Positions 51,789 to 57,015 of a DNA stretch of 64,000 bases are shown here, one piece after another. Source of the stretch: Chionoecetes opilio (taxonomy: Eukaryota > Arthropoda > Malacostraca > Decapoda > Majidae); assembly GCA_016584305.1 (NCBI GenBank), contig JACEEZ010004848.1, positions 81,001 to 145,000 on the forward strand, written 5' to 3'. The notes below the pieces were generated by a model that saw only the letters and a program-made list of their open reading frames with translations, was not told where the DNA came from and did no database searches. Position 1 is the stretch's first letter. Each line of letters begins with the position of its first letter. Position numbers and translations under genes: made by a program.

Positions 51789-52161
51789 TCGTTCATTAGG
51801 CTCACTCATTATCATATTTTCTTTCCTCTCTCTCTTTACTTCTGCTCATACATGTTCTTCCTGCCTCTCCCATACTCCATTGGAGGAGTGTTTGTGCATT
51901 TCCTCCTCTTGTCCTATTCCCTTACACTTCCTCCCTTCCTTCCGCCTCTCTCACTTACATATAATTTTTTGTGTCTTTTAAAAGTAGTACCACACATCTT
52001 TCCTTGACAGGATCTCAGCCATCGTGGAGGAGGTGGGCGGGGAGGGGTGGGCCGAGGCGGGGCCCAGGGTGCTGATGCTGGAGTTGGGTGCTGAGGACCA
52101 GCAGGGACAGGAGGTGGAAGTTCCACCTGTCAGGTACTTCATCAGGAAAGAGGAAGAGTGA
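9201..52161 (+). CDS. UBA1: Ubiquitin-type E1 activating enzyme, UBA1/UBA7 branch (12 coding exons)
   Basis: E1 enzymes use ATP to adenylate the C-terminal glycine of ubiquitin or a relative, hold it as a thioester on a cysteine and pass it to E2s. Joining 9201-9413, 11554-11785, 12008-12195, 13505-13633, 14315-14479, 21751-22167, 29472-30034, 49230-49401, 49819-50013, 50376-50843, 51542-51723 and 52011-52161 gives 3075 nt (1024 aa), the usual E1 length. Order: inactive adenylation half ([12 protein letters not shown]), FCCH and four-helix region, active half ([12 protein letters not shown] 460-471, [21 protein letters not shown]), catalytic Cys in [10 protein letters not shown] (about 619), [13 protein letters not shown] (818-830), ubiquitin-fold domain ending PPVRYFIR. 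Motifs fit UBA1, but several ([26 protein letters not shown]) look UBA7-like, so this may be a divergent paralogue. Exon 2 contains a frame break. Confidence 0.9.
9414..9708 (+). other. Intron 1 proximal part
   Basis: AT-rich intron sequence before a TIR element. It is open in one frame by chance and shows no E1 homology. Confidence 0.5.
9711..11498. mobile_element. 1.79-kb TIR element in intron 1 (TA target)
   Basis: The left end CACACAACCCTCGTTTTCCC (9711) matches the inverted right end (complement of GGAAAAACGAGGGTTGTGTG, to 11498) with few mismatches. TA flanks both ends (9709-9710, 11499-11500). The interior is GC-rich with many homopolymers and carries three dispersed copies of CCCCCCAGGTGG plus CAGCATGCTCA-like sequence (near 9889, 10016, 10943). 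The open frames have no recognisable domain. The termini and TA duplication suggest an IS630/Tc1/pogo-type non-autonomous element, and the exact family is uncertain. Confidence 0.75.
11554..11785 (+). CDS. UBA1: E1 coding exon 2 (residues 72-148) with in-frame TAG
   Basis: The acceptor CCTTCCAG precedes [20 protein letters not shown] and then HDLRPVFL. At 11647-11649 the frame meets TAG, exactly where UBA1 proteins continue ...QFYLREEDIG. In the +1 frame the next codons read RGGEGGGRG, matching that acidic/basic stretch. About 35 nt later the original frame resumes ([17 protein letters not shown]) and runs to VVLT. One extra T in GTTTTTCTTTAG and one missing G in the following G-runs would repair it. 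The donor is ACAG|GTGACA with one base of the next codon carried over. An unpolished base error is the simplest explanation. A real null allele is possible. Confidence 0.75.
12008..12195 (+). CDS. UBA1: E1 coding exon 3 (residues 149-211)
   Basis: The acceptor TTCCTCAATAAG gives [10 protein letters not shown], collinear with TPLEDQLRV of UBA1. It continues [20 protein letters not shown], the conserved RGLxGQxFCDFGE motif of the inactive adenylation half. It ends VTCE|GTGAGT in phase 0, just before the FCCH domain. Confidence 0.9.
12196..12732 (+). other. Intron 3 proximal part
   Basis: Non-coding intron sequence. I recognise no repeat family and no coding exon here. Confidence 0.5.
12733..12796. 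repeat. (TG)n microsatellite
   Basis: About 32 uninterrupted TG dinucleotides, adjoining the end of the RTE LINE fragment. Confidence 0.98.
12797..13290 (-). pseudogene. RTE-like LINE endonuclease fragment
   Basis: The minus strand encodes [32 protein letters not shown], then [19 protein letters not shown]. This is the C-terminal part of an apurinic-type endonuclease as found in RTE-clade LINEs, with the DHR segment near its end. Upstream on the same strand, [20 protein letters not shown] continues the domain with frame changes. It is a dead fragment, in the same family group as the reverse-transcriptase ORF at 58729-60350. Confidence 0.7.
13296..13500 (+). repeat. LINE 3' end with (TTCTTATG)n tail, abutting exon 4
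   Basis: The plus strand reads [20 protein letters not shown], then [13 protein letters not shown] and a stop. This is the typical C-terminal end of a CR1-like LINE ORF. About 80 bp of 3' UTR and a TTCTTATG tandem tail follow, reaching the AG acceptor of exon 4. A minus-strand copy of the same tail is at 63226-63293. Confidence 0.7.
13505..13633 (+). CDS. UBA1: E1 coding exon 4 (residues 212-254)
   Basis: The acceptor TTCTAACAG yields [20 protein letters not shown] and [11 protein letters not shown], matching the FCCH domain (HGFESGDFVSFSEVQGM in UBA1). It ends HVVK|GTAGAA in phase 0. The polypyrimidine tract comes from the tail of the LINE immediately upstream. Confidence 0.9.
13641..13852. 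repeat. (GTA)n/(GGAGTA)n trinucleotide microsatellite
   Basis: About 210 bp of imperfect GTA, GGA and GAA triplets in intron 4, starting 7 bp after the exon 4 donor. Valine- or tyrosine-rich ORFs over it are artefacts. Confidence 0.95.
13853..14314 (+). other. Intron 4 distal part
   Basis: No exon or recognised repeat. It includes a short duplication (GTGAACCTG) near 14152-14168 and ends in the acceptor GTGTTGCAG. Confidence 0.5.
14315..14479 (+). CDS. UBA1: E1 coding exon 5 (residues 255-309), GC donor
   Basis: Reads [20 protein letters not shown], then [11 protein letters not shown], matching the end of the FCCH domain. It ends [13 protein letters not shown]. Joined to [17 protein letters not shown] of exon 6, it aligns residue for residue with UBA1, so the donor must be AAG|GCATGT. 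A GT donor 4 nt later would shift the frame. This makes intron 5 a GC-AG intron. Confidence 0.85.
14500..16768 (-). pseudogene. CR1-like LINE, degenerate, 5'-truncated (minus strand)
   Basis: From 16768 down to 16067 the minus strand keeps a 233-codon open frame. It carries the end of an APE endonuclease ([10 protein letters not shown]..., [12 protein letters not shown]) and a basic linker ([19 protein letters not shown]). Beyond that the reverse transcriptase survives only in pieces. A DDAK-type catalytic box lies at about 15300-15323, followed by LQKDLDKI, FNAKKCKVM-like and C-terminal words, with many homopolymer indels. The 3' end carries the family's ACAACTAGGTAAATAC signature at about 14508-14536. 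A dead LINE in intron 5. Confidence 0.75.
16769..16938 (+). other. Intron 5, spacer between LINE and TIR element
   Basis: Nothing recognised apart from a short (AC)n. Confidence 0.4.
16939..17404. mobile_element. Pogo/Tigger-like MITE, left end lost
   Basis: Inverted segments of about 44 bp (16943-16987 and 17319-17362) share TCCGTTATAGCGAGGGTATT and its complement. The right end GTCCGTTATATCGAGGTTTG, ACTG then TA, looks like a pogo/Tigger terminus. The matching left terminus is missing. Inside, a unit of about 60 bp (TAGTGCCAGTCACTGTTTAC...) occurs twice, at 17108-17176 and 17212-17280. Confidence 0.7.
17405..17841. mobile_element. MITE-B copy 1 (one TIR kept)
   Basis: About 430 bp closely matching the element at 56039-56518 (shared words ATTACGAATTATAGCAT, TTTATATCATGACTGTATAA, CACAGACTCTCCAGATAG). 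Only the right terminus, ACTTTAGTGTTATCTACAGTA, is present. The left end is fused to the preceding MITE. Confidence 0.75.
17842..19683 (-). pseudogene. CR1-like LINE fragment with an amplified internal segment
   Basis: Minus-strand coding pieces are collinear with the linker of the LINE at 14500-16768: [50 protein letters not shown], then [20 protein letters not shown] and [18 protein letters not shown] at the low-coordinate end. Between FYRFI and the last block, a 75-bp segment occurs 16 times in tandem (separate entry). Endonuclease and catalytic reverse-transcriptase regions are absent and frames are broken in several places. Confidence 0.75.
18029..19215 (-). repeat. 75-bp coding minisatellite (16 copies) inside a LINE
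   Basis: Sixteen tandem 75-bp units encode on the minus strand a 25-residue segment made of [14 protein letters not shown] followed by [11 protein letters not shown]. The unit length is a multiple of three, so the LINE frame is preserved through runs of up to seven units (18770-19294). Single-base indels, such as near 18273, 18390, 18686 and 18985, break the rest. The related LINE at 16067 has one copy of the equivalent segment. Confidence 0.9.
19684..19905 (-). repeat. CR1-like LINE 3'-end fragment with (GT)n
   Basis: The minus strand encodes [20 protein letters not shown] then [12 protein letters not shown], the C-terminus of the LINE reverse-transcriptase ORF. The 3' UTR ends in two ACAACTAGGTAAATAC-like motifs and a CA run. 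Sister fragments lie at 30584-30962, 52202-52425 and, on the plus strand, 30210-30456. Confidence 0.8.
19906..20248 (+). other. Intron 5, no feature recognised
   Basis: Contains a short ACGTACGTACGTA run near 20100 and a run of G at 20219-20226. No coding or repeat family was recognised. Confidence 0.4.
20249..20650 (-). repeat. SINE-B copy 1 (tRNA-derived)
   Basis: The minus strand carries a perfect B box GGTTCGAATCC (complement of about 20535-20545). Upstream of it is a degenerate A-box region (TGCCAAGTGGG), and downstream a body of about 300 bp shared with 56606-56965 (words TTCCTGAAGGGGCAGTCTTG, GGAGCCAGGTGATGCTTCCA). Two related copies with a tRNA-like head support a SINE family. Confidence 0.7.
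20833..21263. mobile_element. Tigger-like MITE (431 bp, TA duplication)
   Basis: The left terminus CAGGAGAACCTCGTTTATCC (20833) matches the inverted right terminus with one mismatch over 24 bp. TA is present on both sides (20831-20832, 21264-21265). CAG-initial TIRs and TA targets are typical of pogo/Tigger elements. Internal T- and A-runs (20938-20957, 21167-21192) and no transposase mark it as non-autonomous. Confidence 0.9.
21266..21750 (+). other. Intron 5 distal part
   Basis: Contains a short (GGT)n at 21506-21525 and ends in the exon 6 acceptor TTTATCCAG. Nothing else recognised. Confidence 0.5.
21751..22167 (+). CDS. UBA1: E1 coding exon 6 (residues 310-448)
   Basis: Encodes [28 protein letters not shown], the four-helix region, then [19 protein letters not shown] and [12 protein letters not shown]. 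The last motif is a UBA1 hallmark (QWLYFDALECLPED). It ends LFGRRFQ|GTTGGC in phase 0 and joins ERLGDLRYF of exon 7. It is GC-rich (third positions mostly G/C), unlike the surrounding intron DNA. Confidence 0.95.
22218..29428. repeat. Minisatellite 2: 40-bp unit, about 180 copies, filling intron 6
   Basis: Unit: GCATGAATGCATTGTATTGT then ATGCTGAGACCCTCTGTTAG. The variable positions are AGACCC/AAACCC/AGTCCC, CTCTG/CCCTG/CCTG and TGCATTG/TGTATTG. Scrambled units occur near 22668-22690, 23063-23110 and 28056-28082. The array begins 50 bp after the exon 6 donor and ends 43 bp before exon 7, so it makes up almost the whole intron. ORFs inside it are artefacts. Confidence 0.98.
29472..30034 (+). 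CDS. UBA1: E1 coding exon 7 (residues 449-636): active adenylation site and catalytic Cys
   Basis: The acceptor CTATTTTACAG yields [20 protein letters not shown]. The ATP-site elements are intact: GAGAIG loop, [18 protein letters not shown] with the acidic pair and both arginines, [29 protein letters not shown]-like MLESGTLG. The thioester cysteine is at 29982-29984 in [10 protein letters not shown], with TIEHTLQWA after it. The donor is GCCAG|GTGAGT, phase 2. Nothing suggests loss of activity in this exon. Confidence 0.95.
30165..30209. repeat. (AC)n microsatellite
   Basis: A short CA-repeat run with a few AAC interruptions, immediately upstream of the LINE fragment. Confidence 0.9.
30210..30456 (+). 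repeat. CR1-like LINE 3' fragment, split (left piece)
   Basis: The plus strand reads [31 protein letters not shown] and a degenerate C-terminus. Then comes the UTR phrase GAGACGGGACAGTACGAGA, where the sequence is interrupted at TA (30457-30458). The LINE resumes at 32289 with AGCTCTTTACCTGCATGTTA and ACAACTAAGTAAATACAC, as expected for this family. Confidence 0.75.
30584..30962 (-). repeat. CR1-like LINE 3' fragment, nested
   Basis: The minus strand encodes [39 protein letters not shown] and [20 protein letters not shown], then the 3' UTR with two AGGTAAATAC motifs. It lies inside the Tigger-like element, so it inserted later or was carried along. Confidence 0.85.
30963..31033. repeat. (GT)n microsatellite
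   Basis: About 35 GT dinucleotides bridging the LINE fragment and the minus-strand SINE-A copy. Confidence 0.97.
31034..31447 (-). repeat. SINE-A copy 2 (minus strand, with internal insertion)
   Basis: The minus strand shows the tRNA-like head at 31397-31447 (complement of AACCACTCTGCTACCGCCTC) and the conserved body at 31040-31320. About 80 bp of unrelated sequence (CTTCTTCTTCTTCTTGTGAC onward) interrupts the head-body junction. Confidence 0.75.
31448..32053 (+). other. Interior of the Tigger-like element, unassigned
   Basis: No gene. The end (about 31990-32050) includes GTCTTATAAGCTGTAAAATA, CGGTA, which may be the terminus of another small element. Confidence 0.35.
32054..32175 (+). repeat. 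SINE-A 3' fragment with poly-A
   Basis: Contains the SINE-A tail words CCTCCAGGGCCTGCCATCCC and CACTGCCTAATGGCGCTATA, GGCAC, then (CA)n and an A-run (32156-32175). Head missing. Confidence 0.7.
32289..32335 (+). repeat. CR1-like LINE 3' end, right piece of split copy
   Basis: Completes the LINE interrupted at 30456: AGCTCTTTACCTGCATGTTA, ACAACTAAGTAAATACACAT. Confidence 0.7.
32388..32640 (+). repeat. SINE-A copy 3 (body) plus a second head fragment
   Basis: The body at 32388-32560 has CCACATGCTGCCCATTAACT and the GCGAGTGCATCGGAGGACAC core. At 32600-32640 a separate head fragment (GAGGCGGTAGCAGAGTGGTT) is cut short. Confidence 0.75.
32717..32778. repeat. Short inverted repeat at the left border of minisatellite 3
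   Basis: TCGGCTATCGCG (32717-32728) and CGCGATAGCCGA (32767-32778) are perfect complements around a 38-nt loop. It ends about 17 bp before the 49-bp array begins. Confidence 0.7.
32795..48797. repeat. Minisatellite 3: 49-bp unit, about 325 copies, 16 kb
   Basis: Consensus unit: GTGTAGCAGTACTGTCAGGG, CACTAGGGTGTTTTACTATA, ATATACAGT. Biallelic positions are ACTGTC/ACTATC and CTAGGG/CTAGTG. Unlike the other arrays, nearly every unit carries one or more single-base insertions or deletions spread over all positions. T-runs break it near 34466-34484 and 34899-34908, and A-runs near 33657-33666. It occupies most of intron 7. No coding potential. Confidence 0.97.
48798..49229 (+). other. Intron 7 distal part
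   Basis: Unique-looking DNA between the array and exon 8. CAAGTAGTG...CCGAGGC at 48800-48822 resembles 32757-32782 on the other side of the array. GGCCGACTTATACGACAAGT and GTCGACTTGTACGCCGCCAT near 48953 and 49012 may belong to an unidentified MITE. Confidence 0.4.
49230..49401 (+). CDS. UBA1: E1 coding exon 8 (residues 636-693)
   Basis: The acceptor CTCACACAG supplies the single base completing Arg, giving ...[18 protein letters not shown]. It continues [27 protein letters not shown], the SCCH segment (DCVTWACHHWH in UBA1, DCVAWALGHWK in UBA7). The donor is CAG|GTGTGT, phase 0. Confidence 0.9.
49402..49818 (+). other. Intron 8
   Basis: 417 bp, no repeat recognised. Ends CACCACACAG. Confidence 0.7.
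49819..50013 (+). CDS. UBA1: E1 coding exon 9 (residues 694-758)
   Basis: Encodes [57 protein letters not shown]. These are the conserved LL..FPPD, G.PFWSG.K..P.PL and NPLHL...AAANL motifs of the SCCH domain. The donor is CACCAG|GTGGGT. Confidence 0.95.
50014..50375 (+). other. Intron 9
   Basis: 362 bp, nothing recognised. Ends CTCTCTCAAG. Confidence 0.7.
50376..50843 (+). CDS. UBA1: E1 coding exon 10 (residues 759-914)
   Basis: Begins [18 protein letters not shown] and reaches the second part of the active adenylation domain: [69 protein letters not shown]. These motifs contact ubiquitin and hold the E1 fold. The linker before FEKDDD (about 58 residues) is close to UBA1 length. The donor is TTG|GTAAGT. 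Confidence 0.95.
50844..51541 (+). other. Intron 10
   Basis: 698 bp with a short pyrimidine run near the donor and a CTCC tandem at 51289-51316. No gene. Confidence 0.7.
51542..51723 (+). CDS. UBA1: E1 coding exon 11 (residues 915-975), ubiquitin-fold domain part 1
   Basis: Encodes [60 protein letters not shown]. It matches EWTLWDRFEV...MTLKQFLDYF...SMLYSFFMP of UBA1, the domain that recruits E2s. The usual WDRF is replaced by [11 protein letters not shown]. The donor is AC|GTGAGT, phase 2. Confidence 0.9.
51724..52010 (+). other. Intron 11
   Basis: 287 bp, pyrimidine-rich with a (TC)n at 51759-51786. Acceptor CTTGACAG. Confidence 0.7.
52011..52161 (+). CDS. UBA1: E1 coding exon 12 (residues 975-1024), C-terminus
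   Basis: Completes the split Thr codon, then [49 protein letters not shown] and TGA (52159-52161). The LVLEL...DVEVPYVRYTIR end of UBA1 is matched, followed by a short acidic tail. No AATAAA lies close to the stop. The first candidate (53001-53006) is 840 bp away. Confidence 0.92.
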
Positions 52162-52201
52162 TGGCAAGAAAGGCTCAGAGCTGTGAATAACTAATTGTGT
52201 A

Positions 52202-52425
52202 TTCATCTAGTAGTGATTTACAGGAAAAGAGCTAAACTCATACTGTCCCGTCTCCATAACAACTATTATCCAGCTTGGCTTTAAAGTTGTGAACATTCTT
52301 GGCATGTAGGCTACCACCTCCTTATCCAGGTTATTCCACAGTTCAATGGATCTGTATGGGAAGCTATGCTTCTTGATATCTCTCTTACATGTGGTATGTT
52401 TTTGGCTTCTTCCCATGACTTCTCA
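52202..52425 (-). repeat. CR1-like LINE 3' fragment
   Basis: The minus strand encodes [40 protein letters not shown] and the start of the UTR. It begins about 40 bp after the E1 stop codon, so it may form part of the E1 3' UTR in antisense. Confidence 0.75.
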
Positions 52426-52451
52426 TTTCTCTTGTGTACTTGTCTAGTTTA

Positions 52452-52790
52452 GGCGAGGCGGCAGCAGAGTGGTTAGCGTCTCCGAGAGGCGTGCTCGGTG
52501 ACCCGAAATTCTATCCTCGATGAGAACCAAAATCCACTTAAAATCTTTCTGCACCGTCGAGTGGTCTAATAATAAGCACACCCACATGCTGCCCATTAAC
52601 TCTACCTTCGATTGCGAGTGCATCGGAGGACACAGGGGGCAGCATGAGCCTCTACTCACAGGTGTCACTATAAAAATCCTGCCTGCGCCACCACAGGTGA
52701 GGGCCAACCATCACTGTCCTCGAGTGAACCTCTAAGGCCTACCATCTCACCCCTGGAGGTCACTGCCTACAGGTGCAATAGACACACACT
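52452..52790 (+). repeat. SINE-A copy 4
   Basis: The head is GGCGAGGCGGCAGCAGAGTG with a damaged B box (GAAATTCTATCC). The full body has CCCATTAACTCTACCTTCGA and the TCGGAGGACACAGG core. It ends CACTGCCTACAGGTGCAATA, GACACAC without a long A-tail. Confidence 0.85.
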
Positions 52791-52811
52791 TGTGGGGTCC
52801 CAACTCCATGC

Positions 52812-52849
52812 CTCATGAAATTCCAAACACGTGCAATGCTCTTCCCAAT
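52812..52849 (+). repeat. Single copy of the 22-bp minisatellite unit with its left flank
   Basis: CCTCATGAAATTCCAAACAC then GTGCAATGCTCTTCCCAA is also found at the start of the 22-bp array (53632-53670). Here it is present once, 820 bp upstream. Confidence 0.85.
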
Positions 52850-53630
52850 CATTAGGTCCATCCTAACTTTACACTTGTGAATACTCTTGGTATTTAATAT
52901 TCCAGATTATTTCAAACTATTCATGCTGTTTTGTTCCCATGTACGAGCTTCATCTATCTCACTTACCCAATTTGTATCCTTAGAACACATAATTTTACTA
53001 AATAAATATTAACAATGTGCCTGGCTGCTCATTGTACCTGAGAGTGCAAAAACCTTTAAGGAGATCTAGAATAGTGGGAAGTGAGGCATCTTTAAGAGCC
53101 TGTATAATAACCTTCAACCTGCAGCTGGAATGGTAACTAAAATTAATTATGTTTAAAGGTAGAGGATTGGCGACTGTTTCCTTGACACTTGGAATGGTCC
53201 CACACCACAAAGAAGGAAGGAAGGGATCCATTAATTCCATTTCTTTCGTGTTTTTTAATTTATTCACTTATTCATTCATTCATTCATTGCTCTATTTGTG
53301 CATGTTTTCCCTGGCTACTGTTTTGCTGCCACTGAGCACTTCAGGAGAGCTGGGTTTACAGGTTACATTTTTGTATGTCTCAAAACAAAACATTACAGGA
53401 AGTTTTTTGTTTTTCTGAAGGAGTGATTACATTTCCATTTTAAGTCATGCACAAAGTTTCATAGTTTGCATCATTGGATTCCTCTTAATATGTGAAGCTT
53501 TGCGAGTGATACATGATTTTCTTGATTCTTCAATACCTAAATCGCTGGACATGCGGTTTTACTGTTGCCACAGAGCAGGGCAGTTATTTGTTTCTTGAAT
53601 CACAGAACTGCTCATCCACAATCACGGGCC
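52850..53630 (+). other. Intergenic stretch, no gene seen
   Basis: AT-rich, with an (ATTC)n at about 53270-53287. No supported ORF. Confidence 0.5.
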
Positions 53631-53639
53631 GCCTCATGA

Positions 53640-55795
53640 AATTCCAAACACGTGCAATGCTCTTCCCAAACACCTGCAATGCTCTTCCCAAACACCTGCA
53701 ATGCTCTTCCCAAACACCTGCAATGCTCTTCCCAAACACATGCAATGCTCTTCCCAAACACGTGCAATGCTCTTCCCAAACACGTGCAATGCTCTTCCCA
53801 AACACGTGCAATGCTCTTCCCAAACACATGCAATGCTCTTCCCAAACACGTGCAATGCTCTTCCCAAACACGTGCAATGCTCTTCCCAAACACTTGCAAT
53901 GCTCTTCCCAAACACGTGCAATGCTCTTCCCAAACACGTGCAATGCTCTTCCCAAACACGTGCAATGCTCTTCCCAAACACGTGCAATGCTCTTCCCAAA
54001 CACGTGCAATGCTCTTCCCAAACACGTGCAATGCTCTTCCCAAACACGTGCAATGCTCTTCCCAAACACGTGCAATGCTCTTCCCAAACACATGCAATGC
54101 TCTTCCCAAACACGTGCAATGCTCTTCCCAAACACGTGCAATGCTCTTCCCAAACACTTGCAATGCTCTTCCCAAACACGTGCAATGCTCTTCCCAAACA
54201 CGTGCAATGCTCTTCCCAAACACGTGCAATGCTCTTCCCAAACACGTGCAATGCTCTTCCCAAACATGTGCAATGCTCTTCCCAAACACGTGCAATGCTC
54301 TTCCCAAACACGTGCAATGCTCTTCCCAAACACGTGCAATGCTCTTCCCAAACACGTGCAATGCTCTTCCCAAACACGTGCAATGCTCTTCCCAAACACG
54401 TGCAATGCTCTTCCCAAACACGTGCAATGCTCTTCCCAAACACGTGCAATGCTCTTCCCAAACACGTGCAATGCTCTTCCCAAACACGTGCAATGCTCTT
54501 CCCAAACACGTGCAATGCTCTTCCCAAACACGTGCAATGCTCTTCCCAAACACATGCAATGCTCTTCCCAAACACGTGCAATGCTCTTCCCAAACACGTG
54601 CAATGCTCTTCCCAAACACTTGCAATGCTCTTCCCAAACACGTGCAATGCTCTTCCCAAACACGTGCAATGCTCTTCCCAAACACGTGCAATGCTCTTCC
54701 CAAACACGTGCAATGCTCTTCCCAAACATGTGCAATGCTCTTCCCAAACACGTGCAATGCTCTTCCCAAACATGTGCAATGCTCTTCCCAAACACGTGCA
54801 ATGCTCTTCCCAAACACCTGCAATGCTCTTCCCAAACACGTGCAATGCTCTTCCCAAACACGTGCAATGCTCTTCCCAAACACGTGCAATGCTCTTCCCA
54901 AACACATGCAATGCTCTTCCCAAACACATGCAATGCTCTTCCCAAACACGTGCAATGCTCTTCCCAAACACGTGCAATGCTCTTCCCAAACACGTGCAAT
55001 GCTCTTCCCAACACGTGCAATGCTTCCCAACACGTGCAATGCTCTTCCCAAACACGTGCAATGCTCTTCCCAAACACGTGCAATGCTCTTCCCAAACACG
55101 TGCAATGCTCTTCCCAAACACGTGCAATGCTCTTCCCAAACACGTGCAATGCTCTTCCCAAACACGTGCAATGCTCTTCCCAAACACGTGCAATGCTCTT
55201 CCCAAACACGTGCAATGCTCTTCCCAAACACGTGCAATGCTCTTCCCAAACACGTGCAATGCTCTTCCCAAACACGTGCAATGCTCTTCCCAAACACGTG
55301 CAATGCTCTTCCCAAACACCTGCAATGCTCTTCCCAAACACGTGCAATGCTCTTCCCAAACACGTGCAATGCTCTTCCCAAACACGTGCAATGCTCTTCC
55401 CAAACATGTGCAATGCTCTTCCCAAACACGTGCAATGCTCTTCCCAAACACGTGCAATGCTCTTCCCAAACACGTGCAATGCTCTTCCCAAACACGTGCA
55501 ATGCTCTTCCCAAACACGTGCAATGCTCTTCCCAAACACGTGCAATGCTCTTCCCAAACACGTGCAATGCTCTTCCCAAACACGTGCAATGCTCTTCCCA
55601 AACACGTGCAATGCTCTTCCCAAACACGTGCAATGCTCTTCCCAAACACGTGCAATGCTCTTCCCAAACAAGTGCAATGCTCTTCCCAAACACGTGCAAT
55701 GCTCTTCCCAAACACGTGCAATGCTCTTCCCAAACACGTGCAATGCTCTTCCCAAACATGTGCAATGCTCTTCCCAAACACGTGCAATGCTCTTC
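53640..55795. repeat. Minisatellite 4: 22-bp E-box unit, about 97 copies
   Basis: Unit AAACACGTGCAATGCTCTTC plus CC, very uniform apart from CACCTG, CACATG, CACTTG and CATGTG variants of the core. Two shortened units lie near 55010-55030. Most copies keep the palindromic E-box CACGTG. Because 22 is not a multiple of three and the unit has no stop in any frame, five ORFs of 699-773 codons cross it on both strands. They are not genes. Confidence 0.98.
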
Positions 55796-56038
55796 TATGA
55801 CCATTTTCTGACACAAGACTGGGAATATCATTAAAATGAGAGGTAACAGTGGTGTGAAGATTTCATTAGTCAAACAATCGCCTCATACTGCCTGTTGCTC
55901 AAGTATAAATCTATGGAAACAATCTCTTATTCCCTGTGAGAGGATTCAACATAAGGTTACCTATTTGCTCTCACCATATACGTACTGTAAACACAAGCTG
56001 CTCTTCTCTTGCCTTGATAACTACTAAGTCTACCTACC
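55796..56038 (+). other. Spacer, no feature recognised
   Basis: Nothing supported. Confidence 0.4.
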
Positions 56039-56518
56039 TACCATAGATAACAGTAAAGTCGCCACCTGCAGTCAAGTCGCCAGGCGCCAAATATTACGAA
56101 TTATAGCATTACTACTGATTTTCATGTGCCACTGAAGATAATACACAGTAGTTTATATCATGACTGTATAATCTACTCTGTTTCAGCGTTGTTTTATGCT
56201 TTGTAGCTTCAAGTATAGACCGTTTCAAATTTTACTACGCGTTTTTTTTTTGGGCGATGACGACAGCGGTACGACACTCAGTAAATATACACTAGATGGC
56301 GACTCTACTGTTGGTAGCCACTTTGTAGATATTTTTGTAATTCGTTCATTTATAGCCCTAATATGACACAGATGAAGACACAAAATAACACAGACTCTCC
56401 AGATAGCCCCTTCTAACTTTCCTGAAATCATGGATGTAGAAATGTAAGTATTAACGCCACCACACGTCTGTAAACAGAAAAAAAAGTTGTCCTGGCGACT
56501 TTACTGTTATCTACGGTA
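56039..56518. mobile_element. MITE-B copy 2, both TIRs present (480 bp)
   Basis: The termini TACCATAGATAACAGTAAAG (56039) and CTTTACTGTTATCTACGGTA (to 56518) are inverted copies with one mismatch, and the match extends to TCGCCA. The interior matches 17405-17841 throughout. No ORF. Confidence 0.88.
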
Positions 56519-56605
56519 GAGAATGTGGGTGTAGTTGTCATGGGGGGGGAGGAGGGGGGGGTCTTCTCCTTCTTCTTACTCCTTCTTATGTTCTCTCTTC
56601 TATTT

Positions 56606-56965
56606 ACTCTTTCTTGCTGTTGAGGTATTCTGAGGGATTCCTGAAGGGGCAGTCTTGGTCAAGGGGGGTAATTCAGGCCCTGTTGACAGACTTGCATGGT
56701 GGCCGTGAGATGGAGCCAGGTGATGCTTCCATGGGGGGAACCTTCGGGGCCCGACAGATGTGTCACCTTGCCCTGGCCTCGTTGTACCTTTTGGAATCCC
56801 GTCACTATGTCCTTCTAACAGACATGAGACTCTGGCTAGTAATTCACAATTCGGAAATAAATAATTTCCTTTTTTTCGTTCCCCGGCGAGGACTCCAACC
56901 GTGACCAATACACCAGATTAGCACCAAACACCTTTACCAACCAGGCCAAGAGGTATATACCACTT
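56606..56965 (-). repeat. SINE-B copy 2
   Basis: Shares the body of 20249-20650. The minus strand has an A-box-like TGGCCTGGTTGG and a degenerate B box GGTTGGAGTCC about 45 nt later. Confidence 0.7.
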
Positions 56966-57015
56966 GGCTTAGTGGCTCTTCGTGTATTTATGTTCATTAC
57001 AGAGTTGCTAGTAAT

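Noticed and set aside
53513..55873. Five ORFs of 699-773 codons on both strands
   Set aside because: They are a product of a 22-bp unit with no stop in any frame. The same peptide repeats appear in all frames and strands, with no codon bias or start context.
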